From Prostheceraeus crozeri (taxonomy: Eukaryota > Platyhelminthes > Polycladida > Euryleptidae), in the NCBI GenBank assembly GCA_907163375.1, contig CAJQUW010012687.1, positions 186,001-250,000 on the forward strand: a stretch of 64,000 nt of DNA, written 5' to 3'. Positions 1 through 11,330 of the stretch are shown piece after piece. The translations under genes were made by a program, and so were the position numbers. Positions within the stretch are counted from its first letter, which is position 1. Each line of letters begins with the position of its first letter. Below the pieces are notes generated by a model. It saw only the letters and a program-made list of their open reading frames with translations, was not told where the DNA came from and ran no database searches.

Positions 1-480
1 GATCATCTCAAAATGTCCATCAGGATGCATTACCACAAAATCTGATTAACTATTAGGTATCTTTGTTATCATATTGTTGGATCTTTATATAGAGACATAT
101 GACTAATGGAATATTTCTTGTTCATAATTCAGAAATATGTGATAAACACTTAAAAACAATAATGCAATAGACTGCACTACAAAATCGGAATTAACACTGA
201 TATGTACACATTATTGGAAGACAAGCAACTTGCTTCTTCAATAAAATATTGCCATAATAGAACTGATAAAGTGATATACAGCATCGATTTCGTCAGGCTG
301 CTTAGAATAATTTGAATGCCTATAAAAATTGGCTTGCGATGAATTCACACATGATTCATTTTATTCTTCAAATCCAGTGCACCCCTACTTATGACCCGGG
401 TAATCTTCAGGCTAAATCGTCTAACAATAACCATCATCATTCCTGTCAACACTTTCACAAATTTCTACCTTATCATATGC
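1..480. other. AT-rich DNA, nothing recognised
   Basis: No coding similarity, tandem array or terminal repeat was seen here. The short frames that overlap it are random and lack any family motif. Confidence 0.6.
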
Positions 481-1028
481 AGATCCAACTCTACGCATCT
501 TTTTACGAGAACAAGATGACTTATGCTCTTCCCCCACAAACTCGAAGGAGGCAGCGCGTCGACAGACGGCCACTCGGGAAAGTGTCCCCCATTTCGACCC
601 GATCCGACGGGGCGGGTACCACCACACGGAGGCGGAAGGACATTGATACCCGCTGAGTGCATTCTGACCACTCCCATTCCTCTTCTTCCGTTGAAAGCTG
701 GACTTCTTCCCCTCTCCGTGACCATCACCACCCACTCTCTTCTTTTGAGCGCGCTCTTCGCCTCCCACCCTCGTTTCCCTCTTCTCCGGCAACCCTCTCT
801 GTCGCCAAGCGCTCCCCTCTGTCCTCTTCGTGGCGCTTCTTCTGCTCTTCTCATCCACTTTCTCCACTTGTTTGTTCTTAGCGTGAGCCCCTGGTCTCCT
901 GCCGTCCCTTCCCCCCGTGGTCCCCTCCCTCCTTCTCCGTGTCCTTGGTCCTGTCCTCTCCCTGCTCCCGCTCCGACCCTGTTCCTCTTCGAACCGCTTT
1001 GGTCCGAGACCACCTTTCCTCCCTCCCC

Positions 1029-1560
1029 GTTGCTGACCTGACCATCTGGACTGACAGCTCGGACCAGGTGGCTCGGGTGTTTTCATAACCTGTTCTTCAT
1101 GCTCTTCCACCTTCTCTCTTTCCTTCCATGCTGGAGCGCACTGCTCAAGCTTCACACCTGAAATGGTTGCAATCCAGCATGCTCTCTTGGTCCGTTTCCC
1201 ATCACTCCTCGAGTCTCTCTTCTTCACTTGTCCGACTCTCTCTCGGCTATGACCGTGATCTCTTCACCCTGTCGCCCCTCTTGTCCACGTCTGTCTGGTC
1301 CTCTTTGTCGTCCCTCTGCTCTTCCCCGGTCTCAGTGCCATTGCAGTGGCTTCCCGGTCACTCGAATATCAGCGGCAATGACACTGCAGATGCGCTTGCC
1401 AAAAGTGGCACTTCTCTCCCCTCTGCAGCTCCTTTGTATCTGTCTTCTCTGAAGTCCTTCATTCGTCATTCCCTGTTCAATTCCTTCCCGGAGGACTTCA
1501 GTTCGCTCACTCTCACTCATAATCCATTTAACGTCTGTCCCGGCTCGCAGGGTTGTACGG
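1029..1560 (+). mobile_element. LINE fragment: RNase H domain, broken
   Basis: A non-LTR retrotransposon RNase H domain, the enzyme that removes RNA from the RNA-DNA hybrid. Seen in sequence: a first catalytic-Asp block reading IWTDSS near 1044; a second block reading SDSLSAM near 1228 in another frame; and a C-terminal block reading QWLPGHSNISGNDTADALAK near 1345-1405, which matches the usual W-V-P-G-H-x-G-x-x-G-N-x-x-A-D-x-L-A-K motif of LINE RNase H. At least one in-frame stop (near 1086) and one frameshift break it. GC content is far above the flanks. The Ser/Pro-rich open frames at 520-1040 may be the preceding part of the same element, but I see no motif there. It ends abruptly near 1560, where an oppositely oriented LINE tail begins. 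Confidence 0.7.
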
Positions 1561-1790
1561 TTTTCCCATTTCTTTTGTAGAGTAGCTCGCTACAGATCTC
1601 GATTCGCCGCGTTTTGAGGTTGGAGCTTTGCAGCTTTTAAGTCTTCCTTCACCACTTCCGACCAGGTCTTCTTCGGTCTTCCTCTCTTATTTACCCCTAG
1701 GGGTCGCCCGCCTTCTCGGCCTCCGTAGCGCTCCACCACGCCCCTATCCGCGGGACGGGGTTGGGTAATCCAGCCAGCTAGTCAGCCAGT
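1560..1790 (-). mobile_element. LINE 3' end (RTE/CR1-like C-terminal tail), broken
   Basis: Read on the minus strand, 1790 to 1560 gives a conserved LINE C-terminal tail: a segment reading VVERYGGREGGRP, then KRGRPKKTWSEVVKEDLKAA, then a decayed block where the family usually has A-x-D-R-x-x-W-R. This basic R-G-R-P-x-x-x-W stretch commonly closes RTE- and CR1-like ORF2 proteins after the reverse transcriptase. A stop replaces the expected Trp. GC content matches the adjoining RNase H fragment, though the orientation is opposite. The clade is uncertain because only the tail remains. Confidence 0.6.
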
Positions 1791-1799
1791 TGTAAAACA

Positions 1800-2640
1800 A
1801 ATCTGTCTTCTCCTCTTTGACCCCTTTGCAAATGACTACCACACACTCAACAAATCTCTTTCACCTACATGCACAATGTACAAACACACATTTCACACTA
1901 TTAGGACTAGTATAGGTTGCTCCCATCAGGTGTGCGAAGATCGCCGACCCCTGTACATCCCCTCCCCCACAGTAGCATTGCAGGTTGGGCCGATACCATT
2001 TTCATAACAGAGTGTCAGCGCCAAAAAGACAAGTTCAAGGTTTCTCAGGGTTAAGGTTTAATTTCTTCCAAATTCATGGTTTTCAAGGTCAAATTTCTTC
2101 AAAATCTTCAATGCTTTTCCGCTTACACTTAACGTTCAAAGTTAGATTTTCCTTGGGCTCAGGTTAATCAGGTTGACGCCAATCTGCAATGATATTCCCG
2201 CTTCCAACTTTTTTTAATTTCTCTGAAAAAAAACATAAGCTGCCTCAACTTGCGGTAGATTACCTCGTACAGGCCTGGGGCAGACACAGCCTGGCGTCTT
2301 CCGCTCCTCTCTCATTTTCTGAATAGGTGAGATAGGATAAAATACACGCCTGGCCTCCTAAAACTCAGTTTTCGAGTTGTAATTCAAATTAATTGAAGGT
2401 CGCTGCACTGATATGCCACATCAGACGAAGTTCTTATGATTCCCAGAATCCACAACAAGATCAACATAGCACCAATCACGCTTGAATCATCGGTGACTTC
2501 TCAATAGTGTCTACTCTAGATAACATTAAAGAAATGTTGATCAGTAAGAAAAAACTATTGAAATGATTATATCAATAAAACTGGCCAATTTTAGCTCATT
2601 ACATCAGGACTAAGAATTCTGAACAGACCAGTTATCAATA
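1800..2640. other. Non-coding; possible hAT-like end at about 2005-2190
   Basis: Mostly AT-rich. Around 2008 the sequence CAGAGTGTCAGCGCCA is followed by runs resembling the degenerate TTCAAGGTCAAATTTC texture of the element end at 2641, so it may be an older relative of that element. I could not find a matching right end. Confidence 0.25.
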
Positions 2641-2785
2641 CAGGGTGACCGCGCCAATCTAACAGTCAAATTCCCCGTTTTCCCGGTCAAATGGCACAAA
2701 TTTCCCGGTTTTTTCAGGTCGAACCTCCCGGTTGACGTCATAAAATTCCTTATTTAAACATAAAGATGCTTCAAACAATCTTAAG

Positions 2786-2880
2786 AAATACAAGTAGAAT
2801 CTATTAATGAGGTCATATTTCTTCCAATTAAAGGATACATGGAAGAAATATGACCTCATTAATAGAGTCTACTTGTATTT
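2786..2880. repeat. Near-perfect 41-bp inverted repeat (hairpin, 13-nt loop)
   Basis: The left arm (2786-2826) and right arm (2840-2880) are reverse complements at 40 of 41 positions, with a loop of 13 bases. It begins AAATACAAGTAGAATCTATT and returns as AATAGAGTCTACTTGTATTT. It lies inside the left end of the outer hAT-like element. Neighbouring sequence is heavily decayed, so such a clean stem is either recent or maintained. Confidence 0.9.
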
Positions 2881-3133
2881 ATGTATTTATTCTACTTGTC
2901 ATATATCATCTATATGGAGGAATTCATTCATGTTAATACCCCTTTTCGTATATAATGCAAAACCATCACTGATGTAGCAATAACATTAAAAAAAAACAGT
3001 AGTAAAAACAACAAACTGTTGAAATAATAATGAAACCTCTCAAAATACAATTAACCGCCGTCATATTAACCAAAAATTCAATCAATCCAACGTATCTCAT
3101 AAAAACAATGGAAAAACAAATGAACTATTTGAG

Positions 3134-3990
3134 TCATGATAAATTGAATTCATAATGCTGATTGTTGTGCAGAATGTTTATTAGAAATTCTGATATAGGT
3201 TTCGATGAAATTATGAAAGCGATATCAAATAGCGCAAAATGGTGCAAACAACAATCCACAGTACATGACTGAACTTTAATACTAATCGATGGTGACGATT
3301 TACGACAAAAGCGTAGCTCATATTGTTGTGGCATGGCTACGGTTTGATGTTGCTTGTCAATGGTCTTTCGAAGGTCCTTCATCTGTTCCATCAACAACTT
3401 GTCTTCTTCCTCCATTTGCATGCAGAGCGCAACACGTCTAGCTTACATTTCCTCAAATTCATTCTTCGCTCTTCTGTTTATTTATCTCCTTCATTTTTTC
3501 GTTTCTCCAATGCCTCCCGATAGCGAAGTATAGCAGAACGCGCGTACTCCAGCATCTGCTTCGTAATGGGAATGTTCAATATTCCCTTGTATGAGTGCAT
3601 GCGATCAACAATTTACTGCAAAGAAATCAAAGTTTCTTCTTTACGATTTTCTCTCTGGCAAAATTCTCATTGAGTGAAACCCGTTCTCTACTTGAGCATT
3701 TCCGTGACTGAGAATCAGAATTTTTTTTGAACAGCATCAAAGATGGCTTTGTAGTCAGTATTATCGCTGATGATCGAAACGCAAAAAGACGACCAAGCGA
3801 CCAGTGGAGAAATCAAAACCATCCAATTTAATATTGAAATCACATTCATTTTGGAACTGGACGAACTAAGCTCAGCACTATCACCTGATTCAGCTGAAAT
3901 CAGTGTTTCCATTCCAGTGATAGATATTTCCTCCGCAGCTGCAAAAAATTTCCGCATTCTACTTTTGACGAAAAATTCATCAAATCTCAT
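3134..3990 (-). pseudogene. hAT-like transposase, C-terminal part (outer element)
   Basis: Read on the minus strand, this contains the family's C-terminal signature LSHGNAQVENGF (around 3690-3715), the counterpart of the hAT dimerisation-region motif usually seen as L-S-H-G-x-A-x-V-E-R-G-F. It is preceded by an acidic Ser-rich stretch and followed, in another frame, by a basic coiled segment ending in MQMEEEDKLLMEQMKDLRKT. Several frames are needed, so the gene is dead. Its partner fragment, the middle of the protein, lies at 7750-8733. The nested element at 4004-7145 separates them, which fits one transposase gene interrupted by an insertion. The role of the intact family member would be cut-and-paste transposition. 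Confidence 0.6.
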
Positions 3991-4003
3991 AACGAGTTAG
4001 ACC

Positions 4004-7000
4004 CAGGCTGTCTACCGAATAGAAAGTCAAAAAATGAGAAAAAATGACGAATTTTTCAAGAAAAAAATGAAAAAAAATGATTTTGGGGGGCGGAAAAATG
4101 AAAGAAATGATAAAGTATCCACTAAGAATAGAACAATATAGCGCATCACTTTCATCATTGCAATAGTATAATGAAATTTTTAATTGACTCCTGTAGCATT
4201 TCCATCCAAACAACATGCCCGACAGTCATCATTCAAAAGATTATACGCTGCAAATCTTAAGGTTAAAAAAATCGTACATATCAAAATCGTGTACCGTATG
4301 TAAAGATTTAATAAATACAATGAATGCATCATTAATTATCCATCACTGTATGCCGTCTTTAGATATCGATGTCTCACTTAACATTACCTACGTAAGTTGT
4401 ATATGCTCAACATCCAGTCAAATTAAAACATTGGTGATAGAATAACAAAACCAATCAATTCATGAATAATTGCAAATATATAGTTCATGGCTTCAGATCT
4501 TCTTTCGATTTTTACCATTGTTCATAAGTTTCTCGAATGCACACTTTCGCTTCGATCGAATCTCTGCTCTTTTTATGGATTGTTTTGTATTTAATTCGCT
4601 CAGCCTCGAATCTTTCTCACTCACTGAGGAGTACAATTCTTGGGCAACTCTAATACCCACCGTATCATTTGCAGCGATGGAGTTGTCCAGTTGCAACTTT
4701 GCTTCTTTTAACATCCGCAGCGAGATCTCGTATTCTTCCGTTACTTCCTCTTCTATCTTCTGTAATTTTTCATTCTTCGCATCTAATTTCTCGTGTTTCC
4801 TAACAGATTTATCAATCAATGCCTGGCGTTATCTTTTCTCCTCAACAGCTTGTTCCTCTTTTCTCTTTGCGATCTCCAACTCTTCGCGTTCGCGTTTCTT
4901 CCTCTCTTGAGAATTTCCGATGCGTCTGTTGTACGGAGGTCGTTATCTCCGTGGAGATCGTACACACTTTCTCAGAGCCACCATATTGACGTGCATGCTC
5001 CTTGCACCTTCTCAAGGCCACCAGTCCTTCATCATTAAGATAAGTTCGCTCAACCGTTAGCGTGTTCTTATTGTCCGATAAGCTACGCTCGACATCAGCA
5101 TTACCATTGCTGATGGACAGACAACTCTTGATCAATTTACCAAGAAGTTCATATTTCTTCTGATTACATTCTCGAACTTGATATTCATGACTTCACTCCA
5201 ATATTGATCGATAGAAAGCAATTTCCCTGTTCTATCTCGGAAAAGTTCATCAGGAATACTTTCTGATTGATAAAGCGTCCACTGATCACGCAAAGCTGAC
5301 ATTTGAGACTCTTTGATGATATGCGGCATCTTTGAAGCCAGTCGGCTAATGGCGTTCAATGAAACTGTTTGACTCTCTTGCTTCGAACTGGGGGATAGAT
5401 AGGTCAAATCCTTCAACAACTCCGAATCTATAGGTATCTTTGTTTGCAGATGTTCAATCATAGCTATATAGGAGGTTCTCATTGATTCACGGCTTTCCTT
5501 CTTTTGCCTTTCTGACTGCATAGCGCTCATGACATTGGCTGCTTGACCAAATTCAACTTCTTGCAGATGATGGGCTGTATTGGCGGTATTGATGCGAAGA
5601 AGGTCGGCTACATTCTTCATTTCCACCATTTCCGGTTTTAACAAACGACGCATTAAAGTTGTTAATAGGTGTTTCATTTCCGGAAACAGTCTGTGTACAA
5701 GGGGCCACTATCTTGGAAAATGAGAAGATACTTTTCGAAAATATCAGCAATATCCAGCAAGAATTTCATTGTTAGAATTACAACTTGTTCATGAAAGGTT
5801 AGACACTTCCGAATTATGTCGAATCGTCTATTTTTCGGTAGCGTTTTTTTGTACTCGGACTGGTTCGGCACATGACTGAGAAAGTACTTTTTGCAATCAT
5901 CCCACCGGATTAGAACTCTTTCAATTGATTTTGAGAGAGTAAGCCATCGTGAATTGGTGTAGCGAATAAATAGTGCTTCCCCTTGTTCAGTTATCGAATC
6001 CGCAAGATGAGTGAAATCTTCACTTTTACATGGAGCACTTTTAAATCATTCGAATAAATCAAAAATCAACTGTTCTACCATAGGTCCGAATTCCAATGCA
6101 TCTACGCCTTTCCGGAATGCGTTGTGGGCAACAGCCTCTTTTTCTCAAACTTTCATCAAGTTGTCGGTAGATCGCCTTGGTTGATATTCGGACCGTCCAT
6201 TGAAATACTACAAAGGCGAGCCCATGGCAATCGATATAAATCGCTATCAATTATGTCATTGAACATTTCCACGATATCAATGGCCTTATCTCAACAGAAG
6301 AATAGTGACCCGATATACCGTGTTGAACTTCTTTGATATCTTCATCATAATATCTAACTAGTAAATCCATGTGTTTTCTTCGTTGAACTGTAGTTGTCTC
6401 GTCGAACATTAAAGTAGACGCACCCTCCGATCTGTTAACCTTTTCACACAACCATTTCAATGACAAAGGTCCGAGACCATCTTGGAACACGTATGAGGCT
6501 TTATCTTTGCTTATTGTGAAGTTTTTCGCAACGTCGCTGTCAGGAAACATGTTTTGGAATAATTGGACAAAATTGTCCTCTCATTTCTTGTTTTATGTGT
6601 TGCATACACGGACTTGGCTGCGTAGAACATAGGTCCGAAGTCAATGTTTGGCTAATTCAAGTGGAATAATCCGAGCATCATTTATAACAAAAACAAAATA
6701 CTGACCTCAGGTATTTTTTAACTGACTGAAATGACAAGAAGGAAAATCATCGAAGGGAAATACAATGAAATATGTCTACACTCTACATTTATTGTTACTC
6801 GTTACAGGATGTTTCCTGTGGTTGGTTGATTTATTAAAATCACCCATAAGATAATGAATAGCCCAAAAAACAGAGTGTTGCGGAAGTTTAATGATTCTCC
6901 ATCAAGTTATACGACATCTAGAGTTCAGTGCATTAGTCAGCATAATCATAAAATCCAAAAAGTAGAGAGCTGATATCTGTAAGGATAAATTTTGAACTAG

Positions 7001-7145
7001 GCTAGTAGTCGGAAATTTACGAAAATCTATTCGAGAATGCATGATTTCGAAGAAAAAATGAAACAAATGACAGCAGCAGCAAAAAAATGAAATAAAATGA
7101 TATGTTACCAAAAAAAATGAAAAAAATGACGCACTAGACAGCCTG
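4004..7145 (-). mobile_element. Nested hAT-like transposon with 6-bp target duplication
   Basis: The left terminus CAGGCTGTCTA starts at 4004 and the right terminus TAGACAGCCTG ends at 7145: perfect 11-bp inverted ends. The flanks carry the same hexamer TAGACC on both sides (3998-4003 and 7146-7151), a target-site duplication. Just inside each end are A-rich runs of AAAAAATGA-type repeats. The interior carries a decayed transposase on the minus strand (4493-6550) related to that of the element it landed in. Length is 3142 bp. Confidence 0.8.
4493..6550 (-). pseudogene. hAT-like transposase of nested element, decayed
   Basis: Order on the minus strand: 6550-6251 reads KASYVFQDGLGP then LMFDETTTVQRRKHMDLL, a conserved N-terminal catalytic-region signature (F-D-E-T-T) of a family of invertebrate hAT-like transposases. 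About 6200 reads LCSISMDGPNINQ, the second conserved block (M-D-G-P). 5677-5132 is a 181-residue helical stretch. 5135-4990 reads SCLSISNGNADVERSLS followed by VALRRCKEHARQYGG, the C-terminal hAT motif. 4819-4493 is a 108-residue coiled-coil tail rich in Glu and Lys. The order and spacing match a full-length transposase, but the frame shifts several times and stops interrupt 6060-5680. Family assignment rests on remembered motif patterns. Confidence 0.65.
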
Positions 7146-7749
7146 TAGACCGCATGCCCAATTCCCATGTGTTCATGATTAGCCAGCCTACTTCATGATA
7201 TCATTGTTGTTAGTTTCATGATATTAAGGCTAAACTCATTTTCAACGAGTTGTTTCTCACCCAGCTTCTCACCAATAGCTCAAAATTCCATGTGGTAATG
7301 ATTTCAAAGAAAATGGCAGTCACTTTTGGCATATTTCGTGACCACCCCGGAGCAGCTATTTCATCGTAGAATTACGTTTTCCGATGTTTACTAAATTCTG
7401 TTATAATCAATTTTATCGCATGAAATCAAGATCAGTACCACTATGAAAAATTTCATATCCCAAGGTTATCTTACATATATAGTAGCTATAAAATACATTT
7501 CCACGGAATGATTTTTTTTTTTGCAGCAAGAAGGCAAAATCGTAGAGATGAGTCGTCAAGGAATACATTCGACTTGGATGCCAACGAATTATTGCATAGG
7601 GGCCTACCTGATGCAGACTGAACAGCCAAAAATTTGGTTATTTCATATAGCTCTAACTTTGTTTAATAATAATAGAATTATTTGAACCAATTATTCTTCG
7701 ATTATTAAACAGAATGTTACTTCAATGGAATTATTTTTTTGTTATTTAT
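7146..7749. other. Interior of outer hAT-like element, non-coding
   Basis: Decayed AT-rich sequence between the nested element and the transposase remnant. No motif was recognised. Confidence 0.5.
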
Positions 7750-8733
7750 CAAAAGAGTTCTTGATGGCATTTGAAATCGCTTTCGCAATCTCTTGGTCAT
7801 TTATCTTTTTTCTTTGATAATTAATTTTCTTGTGTCTCAATGGCATTTCTTTTTGTTTGATTGCCTGCAATTTTTGTTGGTATGCAGGAGGAATTGACAT
7901 TGACTTTCTTCAACAAACTAAGATAGGCTACGCGGTATAGTCCACATATTGATATACGGCCTACCGTAAGATATTGAACGGAACAGTCGGCTCAGAGTGA
8001 AAATTGGATACGAAACTAAATTAGCTTGATTTAGCTTGTTGAATTAATTGTTTAATAATTTTCAAACAATTCTTCATTTCGTTCACCACTGCATTCACTG
8101 TTTAAAAAATTTCCGCAGAAAAAAAGTCCCTCCTCCGCTGAAATGCGCTTCAATCTTATCAATTCTTGAACAAAAGAAATCAAACGTTTTCAGCATTAAT
8201 CTGGCTTGGATTTCGGAAGAGATGGCGAGATGCAAATAGCATTACGAAGGCAGCGACTGTTGTCTACAAATTTTCTCAATAGATAGTAAGTTTCACGAAG
8301 AAACTTTGCAGTCGGCATAGAATTTTTCTGCTTCATCAGTTGGTAAAGACGACATGACTTCTGTTGCGCCGAATCCAATATCGGGTTTGCGCTTGCACAA
8401 CAGTTCATCCATAACATCAATATTGGAAAATTTCGCAAATGAAATTGCTTGGACCAATACTTTCGACTTGACTAAGGCAATCATAAATTTGCGAAAAAGA
8501 TTTTATCGCTCACAGATAATTGGCAGGATAGCAATCGCTGATTGAAATTTTCTCAGAGAAGGTTCAATAGTCAAAGACACAAATTTATAGAAATACAATT
8601 TTGTCAAAATCAAGTTGTCTCTGACAGCAGATTTTACGTGCGAGAAAGAAGTATTGCCGGTCAATTTAGTTGATTGATTTTCAATCCATTGACGCAGATT
8701 AGGAATCATAATGATTGCGTGCGTGTTGTTCAA
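7750..8733 (-). pseudogene. hAT-like transposase, middle part (outer element)
   Basis: On the minus strand 8733-8503 reads FYKFVSLTIEPSLRKFQS, matching the family block that normally runs L-x-F-F-x-x-V-A-x-x-L-x-P-F-L-x-x-F-Q-S/T. 8484-8293 reads ELLCKRKPDIGFGATEVM, the block usually written K-V-D-I-G-F-G-A-x-A. These two blocks normally occur in this order between the catalytic M-D-G-P region and the C-terminal hAT motif, which is found here at about 3.7 kb. The reading frame is broken at least twice. Below 8290 similarity fades. Confidence 0.55.
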
Positions 8734-8829
8734 CGATTCAGGATTGATAGAGTTATCTATTTGAAAAAATTATGATTATGAAGATACAAATGAGGTAGAG
8801 TGATACAGATAATATGATTTTTTTTCTAT

Positions 8830-9850
8830 TCTTTTTTTGCGAAAAACGCCTCAAAATAGGTATAAAATTCTTTTACTTGTACGACGTTTCGGAAGTCTTG
8901 GTCACGTACAAATGAGCCAAATCAGGCTATACAAACATCAAAGATCATAATATACAAAATTTAAATGTAGGCCCTAACTAATGTAAATTTTACAGATATC
9001 TATCACTACAAAAGGAGGAAATACCTAAAGAAATCTTACTTAACCTAGCATCTAAAAACGCATTAAGAAGAGTAAATTATATGGTTGTGCAAAAGTCTAT
9101 GTACAAGTGAAAAGGAGTTGATGATAGAATTTCAAGAAGAGCACAAAACTATAAAATATTCAAAACTACGATAAGAAGGATAAAATACCCCTCCCCTCAC
9201 ATCCATTCATTAAATTGGCTTCCTTTCTTATGAAAATCGATACGGCAGCCACTCGTACGCAATTATCTTTAATTGTTCTTATTATTTTCCACTTAAAATC
9301 TACCAATCCAGGGTGAGTCTGTTTATGTTGGAACACAGCTGAGTGATTTGATGTGAAATGTTCGTAGATTCTCGATCTCATGGTTCTGTTCGTTTGACCT
9401 ATGTAACATTTTTGGCATTGTTGGCATCTTATTTTGTATATGCATGATTTCTTATTACAGCAGTTTGGAAATGATGCTGATGCACATGCTCTACAATTTC
9501 GAGGGCAAGCAAGATATTCTTTTGCTGGTCTCAAAGACACACCCAGTGGAAGCTCTGTCTGGAAAATAACTCCTATTTTTCTTCTTTGTTTTTCGTTAAC
9601 GAAAGGAATTTTGTTGTGTGTCACAGGTTGGTCTCTTACATTGTTTTTGTTCTCTTTACACATTCGATCAGCATGTTGAATAAAATGCTTTAAGTAGCCA
9701 ACATTTTGAAGTCTTTTTACAATCATGCGTTCTCTTTTTTCTATATTACCGACTGAGGAATTGCGTCTAGCTCGTTGTAGCTCACTACTCACAAGATTTC
9801 GTTTTCTGGATATTGGCACGGATGAATGGTTATGCAAGCATGCACCACTG
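8830..9850 (-). mobile_element. Canonical Penelope-like element, 3' part with C-terminal GIY-YIG
   Basis: A 223-residue frame (9837-9166, minus) ends in a GIY-YIG endonuclease: SCIYKIRCQQCQKCYIGQTN carries the paired I-Y-x-I and Y-I-G-Q-T motifs, with Arg in MRSRIYEHF and a later Glu in FIRKEANLMNG. Upstream is a Cys-rich linker (LACPRNCRACASASFPNCC) and a basic segment, the usual region between reverse transcriptase and endonuclease in canonical elements, where the nuclease is C-terminal. The reverse transcriptase is missing, so the copy is 5' truncated. Beyond the stop, near 8890-8915, the minus strand reads TTCCGAAACGTCGTAC, with the GAAAC-GTC core seen in Penelope hammerhead ribozymes. 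It ends in an A-rich run near 8820. Architecture differs from the elements at 32-35 and 48-53 kb. Confidence 0.75.
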
Positions 9851-10113
9851 TGAGATGGTTTGATGTAAACACCGAAATATATGTTAGATCAAAATTTCCC
9901 GTTTATTTTGACTGAATTACCGGTTTCTCCCGGTTTACAGATGAGATGGCCCTTTTTCTCGATTTCTCACGGTTTTTCCTGGTCGCGGTCACAGTGACTC
10001 TATTGAAAAACTGAGAATATAATCCTTTTAGACAAAAAGAACGTACTGACATTTTCATAAATTAACGATTTCACTTCTGATCAACCGATTCTGACAGCAC
10101 TCGATAAGGTCTC

Positions 10114-10230
10114 TGAGGCACAGTGGTTCAGTGCTTGGTCAAACGATCCTTTAGTCTGCAGATCGAGCCCCACAAGGGATATTGGAAGTCAGGACGGCAT
10201 CACAAGAGAAGTCTAGCATGTGTGTCATCA
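10114..10230 (+). repeat. tRNA-derived SINE head (A and B boxes)
   Basis: TGAGGCACAGTGG at 10114-10126 fits an RNA polymerase III A box, and GATCGAGCC at 10161-10169 fits a B box, at the spacing seen in tRNAs. The sequence around them does not fold into a full cloverleaf, so it is a tRNA-derived SINE head or a decayed tRNA gene rather than a functional tRNA. The SINE tail could not be delimited. Confidence 0.5.
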
Positions 10231-10648
10231 CCGTACAAGCACCCAGTGTAGGAGAAAAGACGTCAAAACTTCATCACCGAAAAATTGCGATGTCTACAAT
10301 TAGAAATCATAGCCTCAATCATCCTAATGACACGAGACAAGCGTTGACGCCGATGTGACCTGATAAGTCGACCAAAATCCCTTTCATGACATTCGTCCTA
10401 TTTTGCTTCGTGTGAAACCGACGTAGTGAACTAGTTATGACTGAGAGACCGAAGTCGAATTGAGTCATATAGCATACGAAAAGGGAAATATGTGAAGAAT
10501 TCTACTCCATGGCAATACCATCTCAAGAAAAAACATGAAGTTGATTGTAAATATGTCAAAGAAGAGGAAGAAGACAAAGAAACGAAATCAATAATCGAAG
10601 ACGAAAACAACACTACTCACAGTCAAATGCATCCAAATATCACTGAAT
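10231..10648. other. Non-coding, no recognised feature
   Basis: It may contain the body of the SINE whose head precedes it. No coding frame carries a family motif. Confidence 0.4.
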
Positions 10649-10649
10649 G

Positions 10650-11330
10650 ACCCTTGGGTCATTCCACTTCAAATCGTCAAATTTCGGCAAACCAAGTGGC
10701 AAGGTTCTAGATTTTCTTGAAAATATCATATTTTCATCATTTTGGGTCTATCTAGGCGAAATCCAAAATATCTCAGAAAAATTACATCGGAAAGATCACT
10801 TGCTTATTCGAATTTTTTTATTTTTTGAGAATTTATGAAAAATTATTTGTCTTTGACAGCCTAAGTCACCGATCTCGCACCTAAGCAGTCTAAGAAAATT
10901 CTTCTTAGACTACTTAAATAATAGCCAATCCTAGATGCTCCAAGCGGAAATCATGACTTTTTCGCTTTGAGAACATTTCTGTGAGCCCCCGAATAAAAGT
11001 AAGGAATTCAGCAAGTATTTTGAAAATATCGAATTTTCAAACATTTTCAAGAAAAAAACAATTTTCTTTAGCACTCCCTTCTTCCCCAGGCCATCACAAA
11101 TACATCCAAATGATTGTACAAAATATTTAGAAAATCACCAGGAGTCGGGAAAGTGGTTTTTGAATCTCAAATTATCTGAACACTATTCAATTTTTGACAT
11201 ATTTGACCCAGGTCTAATAATGCAGCAGCCACGTCAATTCTGATAGGTCGCGTGCCCTATGCTTAATATCATATACAGTATCTGAGGCTGTAATCAGAAG
11301 AAACCTTTTCCACCCAGAAGTTATTTCCTA
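10650..11330 (+). repeat. Interspersed repeat family R1, copy 1
   Basis: By eye this is roughly four fifths identical to the reverse complement of 22685-23215. Shared blocks include CATCATTTTGGGTCTA, AAAGATCACTTG and CACCGATCTCG in the same order. Copy 1 holds about 145 extra bases near 10950-11095 that copy 2 lacks. Both copies start at a GGGTCAnTCC-like motif. No transposase or reverse transcriptase was seen. The class is unknown; a non-autonomous DNA element or a fragment of a larger one are both possible. Confidence 0.8.

Larger units (their letters stand above)
2641..9996 (-). mobile_element. hAT-like DNA transposon (outer), about 7.4 kb with nested insertions
   Basis: The left end begins CAGGGTGACCGCG at 2641. 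The right end closes CGCGGTCACAGTG at 9996, giving imperfect terminal inverted repeats, followed inward on both sides by CCCGGTTTT-type runs typical of a group of animal hAT-like elements whose termini start CAGGG. Transposase remains lie on the minus strand at 7750-8733 (middle part) and 3134-3990 (C-terminal part), interrupted by a second element at 4004-7145. The 3' end of a Penelope-like element (about 8830-9850) also sits inside. No convincing target duplication flanks it (TCAATA left, ACTCTATTGA right), so the two ends could belong to different copies. Membership of hAT is inferred from termini and transposase motifs. Confidence 0.6.

Noticed and set aside
421-1227. Long minus-strand frame of 268 codons, very rich in Arg, Gly and Glu
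   Set aside because: It is the complement of a GC-rich LINE fragment on the plus strand; its composition is that of an antisense shadow and it has no domain.
2005-2190. Additional hAT-like element parallel to the one at 2641
   Set aside because: Left-end texture is similar but no right terminus or duplication could be paired with it.
10114-10190. Functional tRNA gene
   Set aside because: A and B boxes are present but the arms do not pair into a cloverleaf and no acceptor stem is seen.
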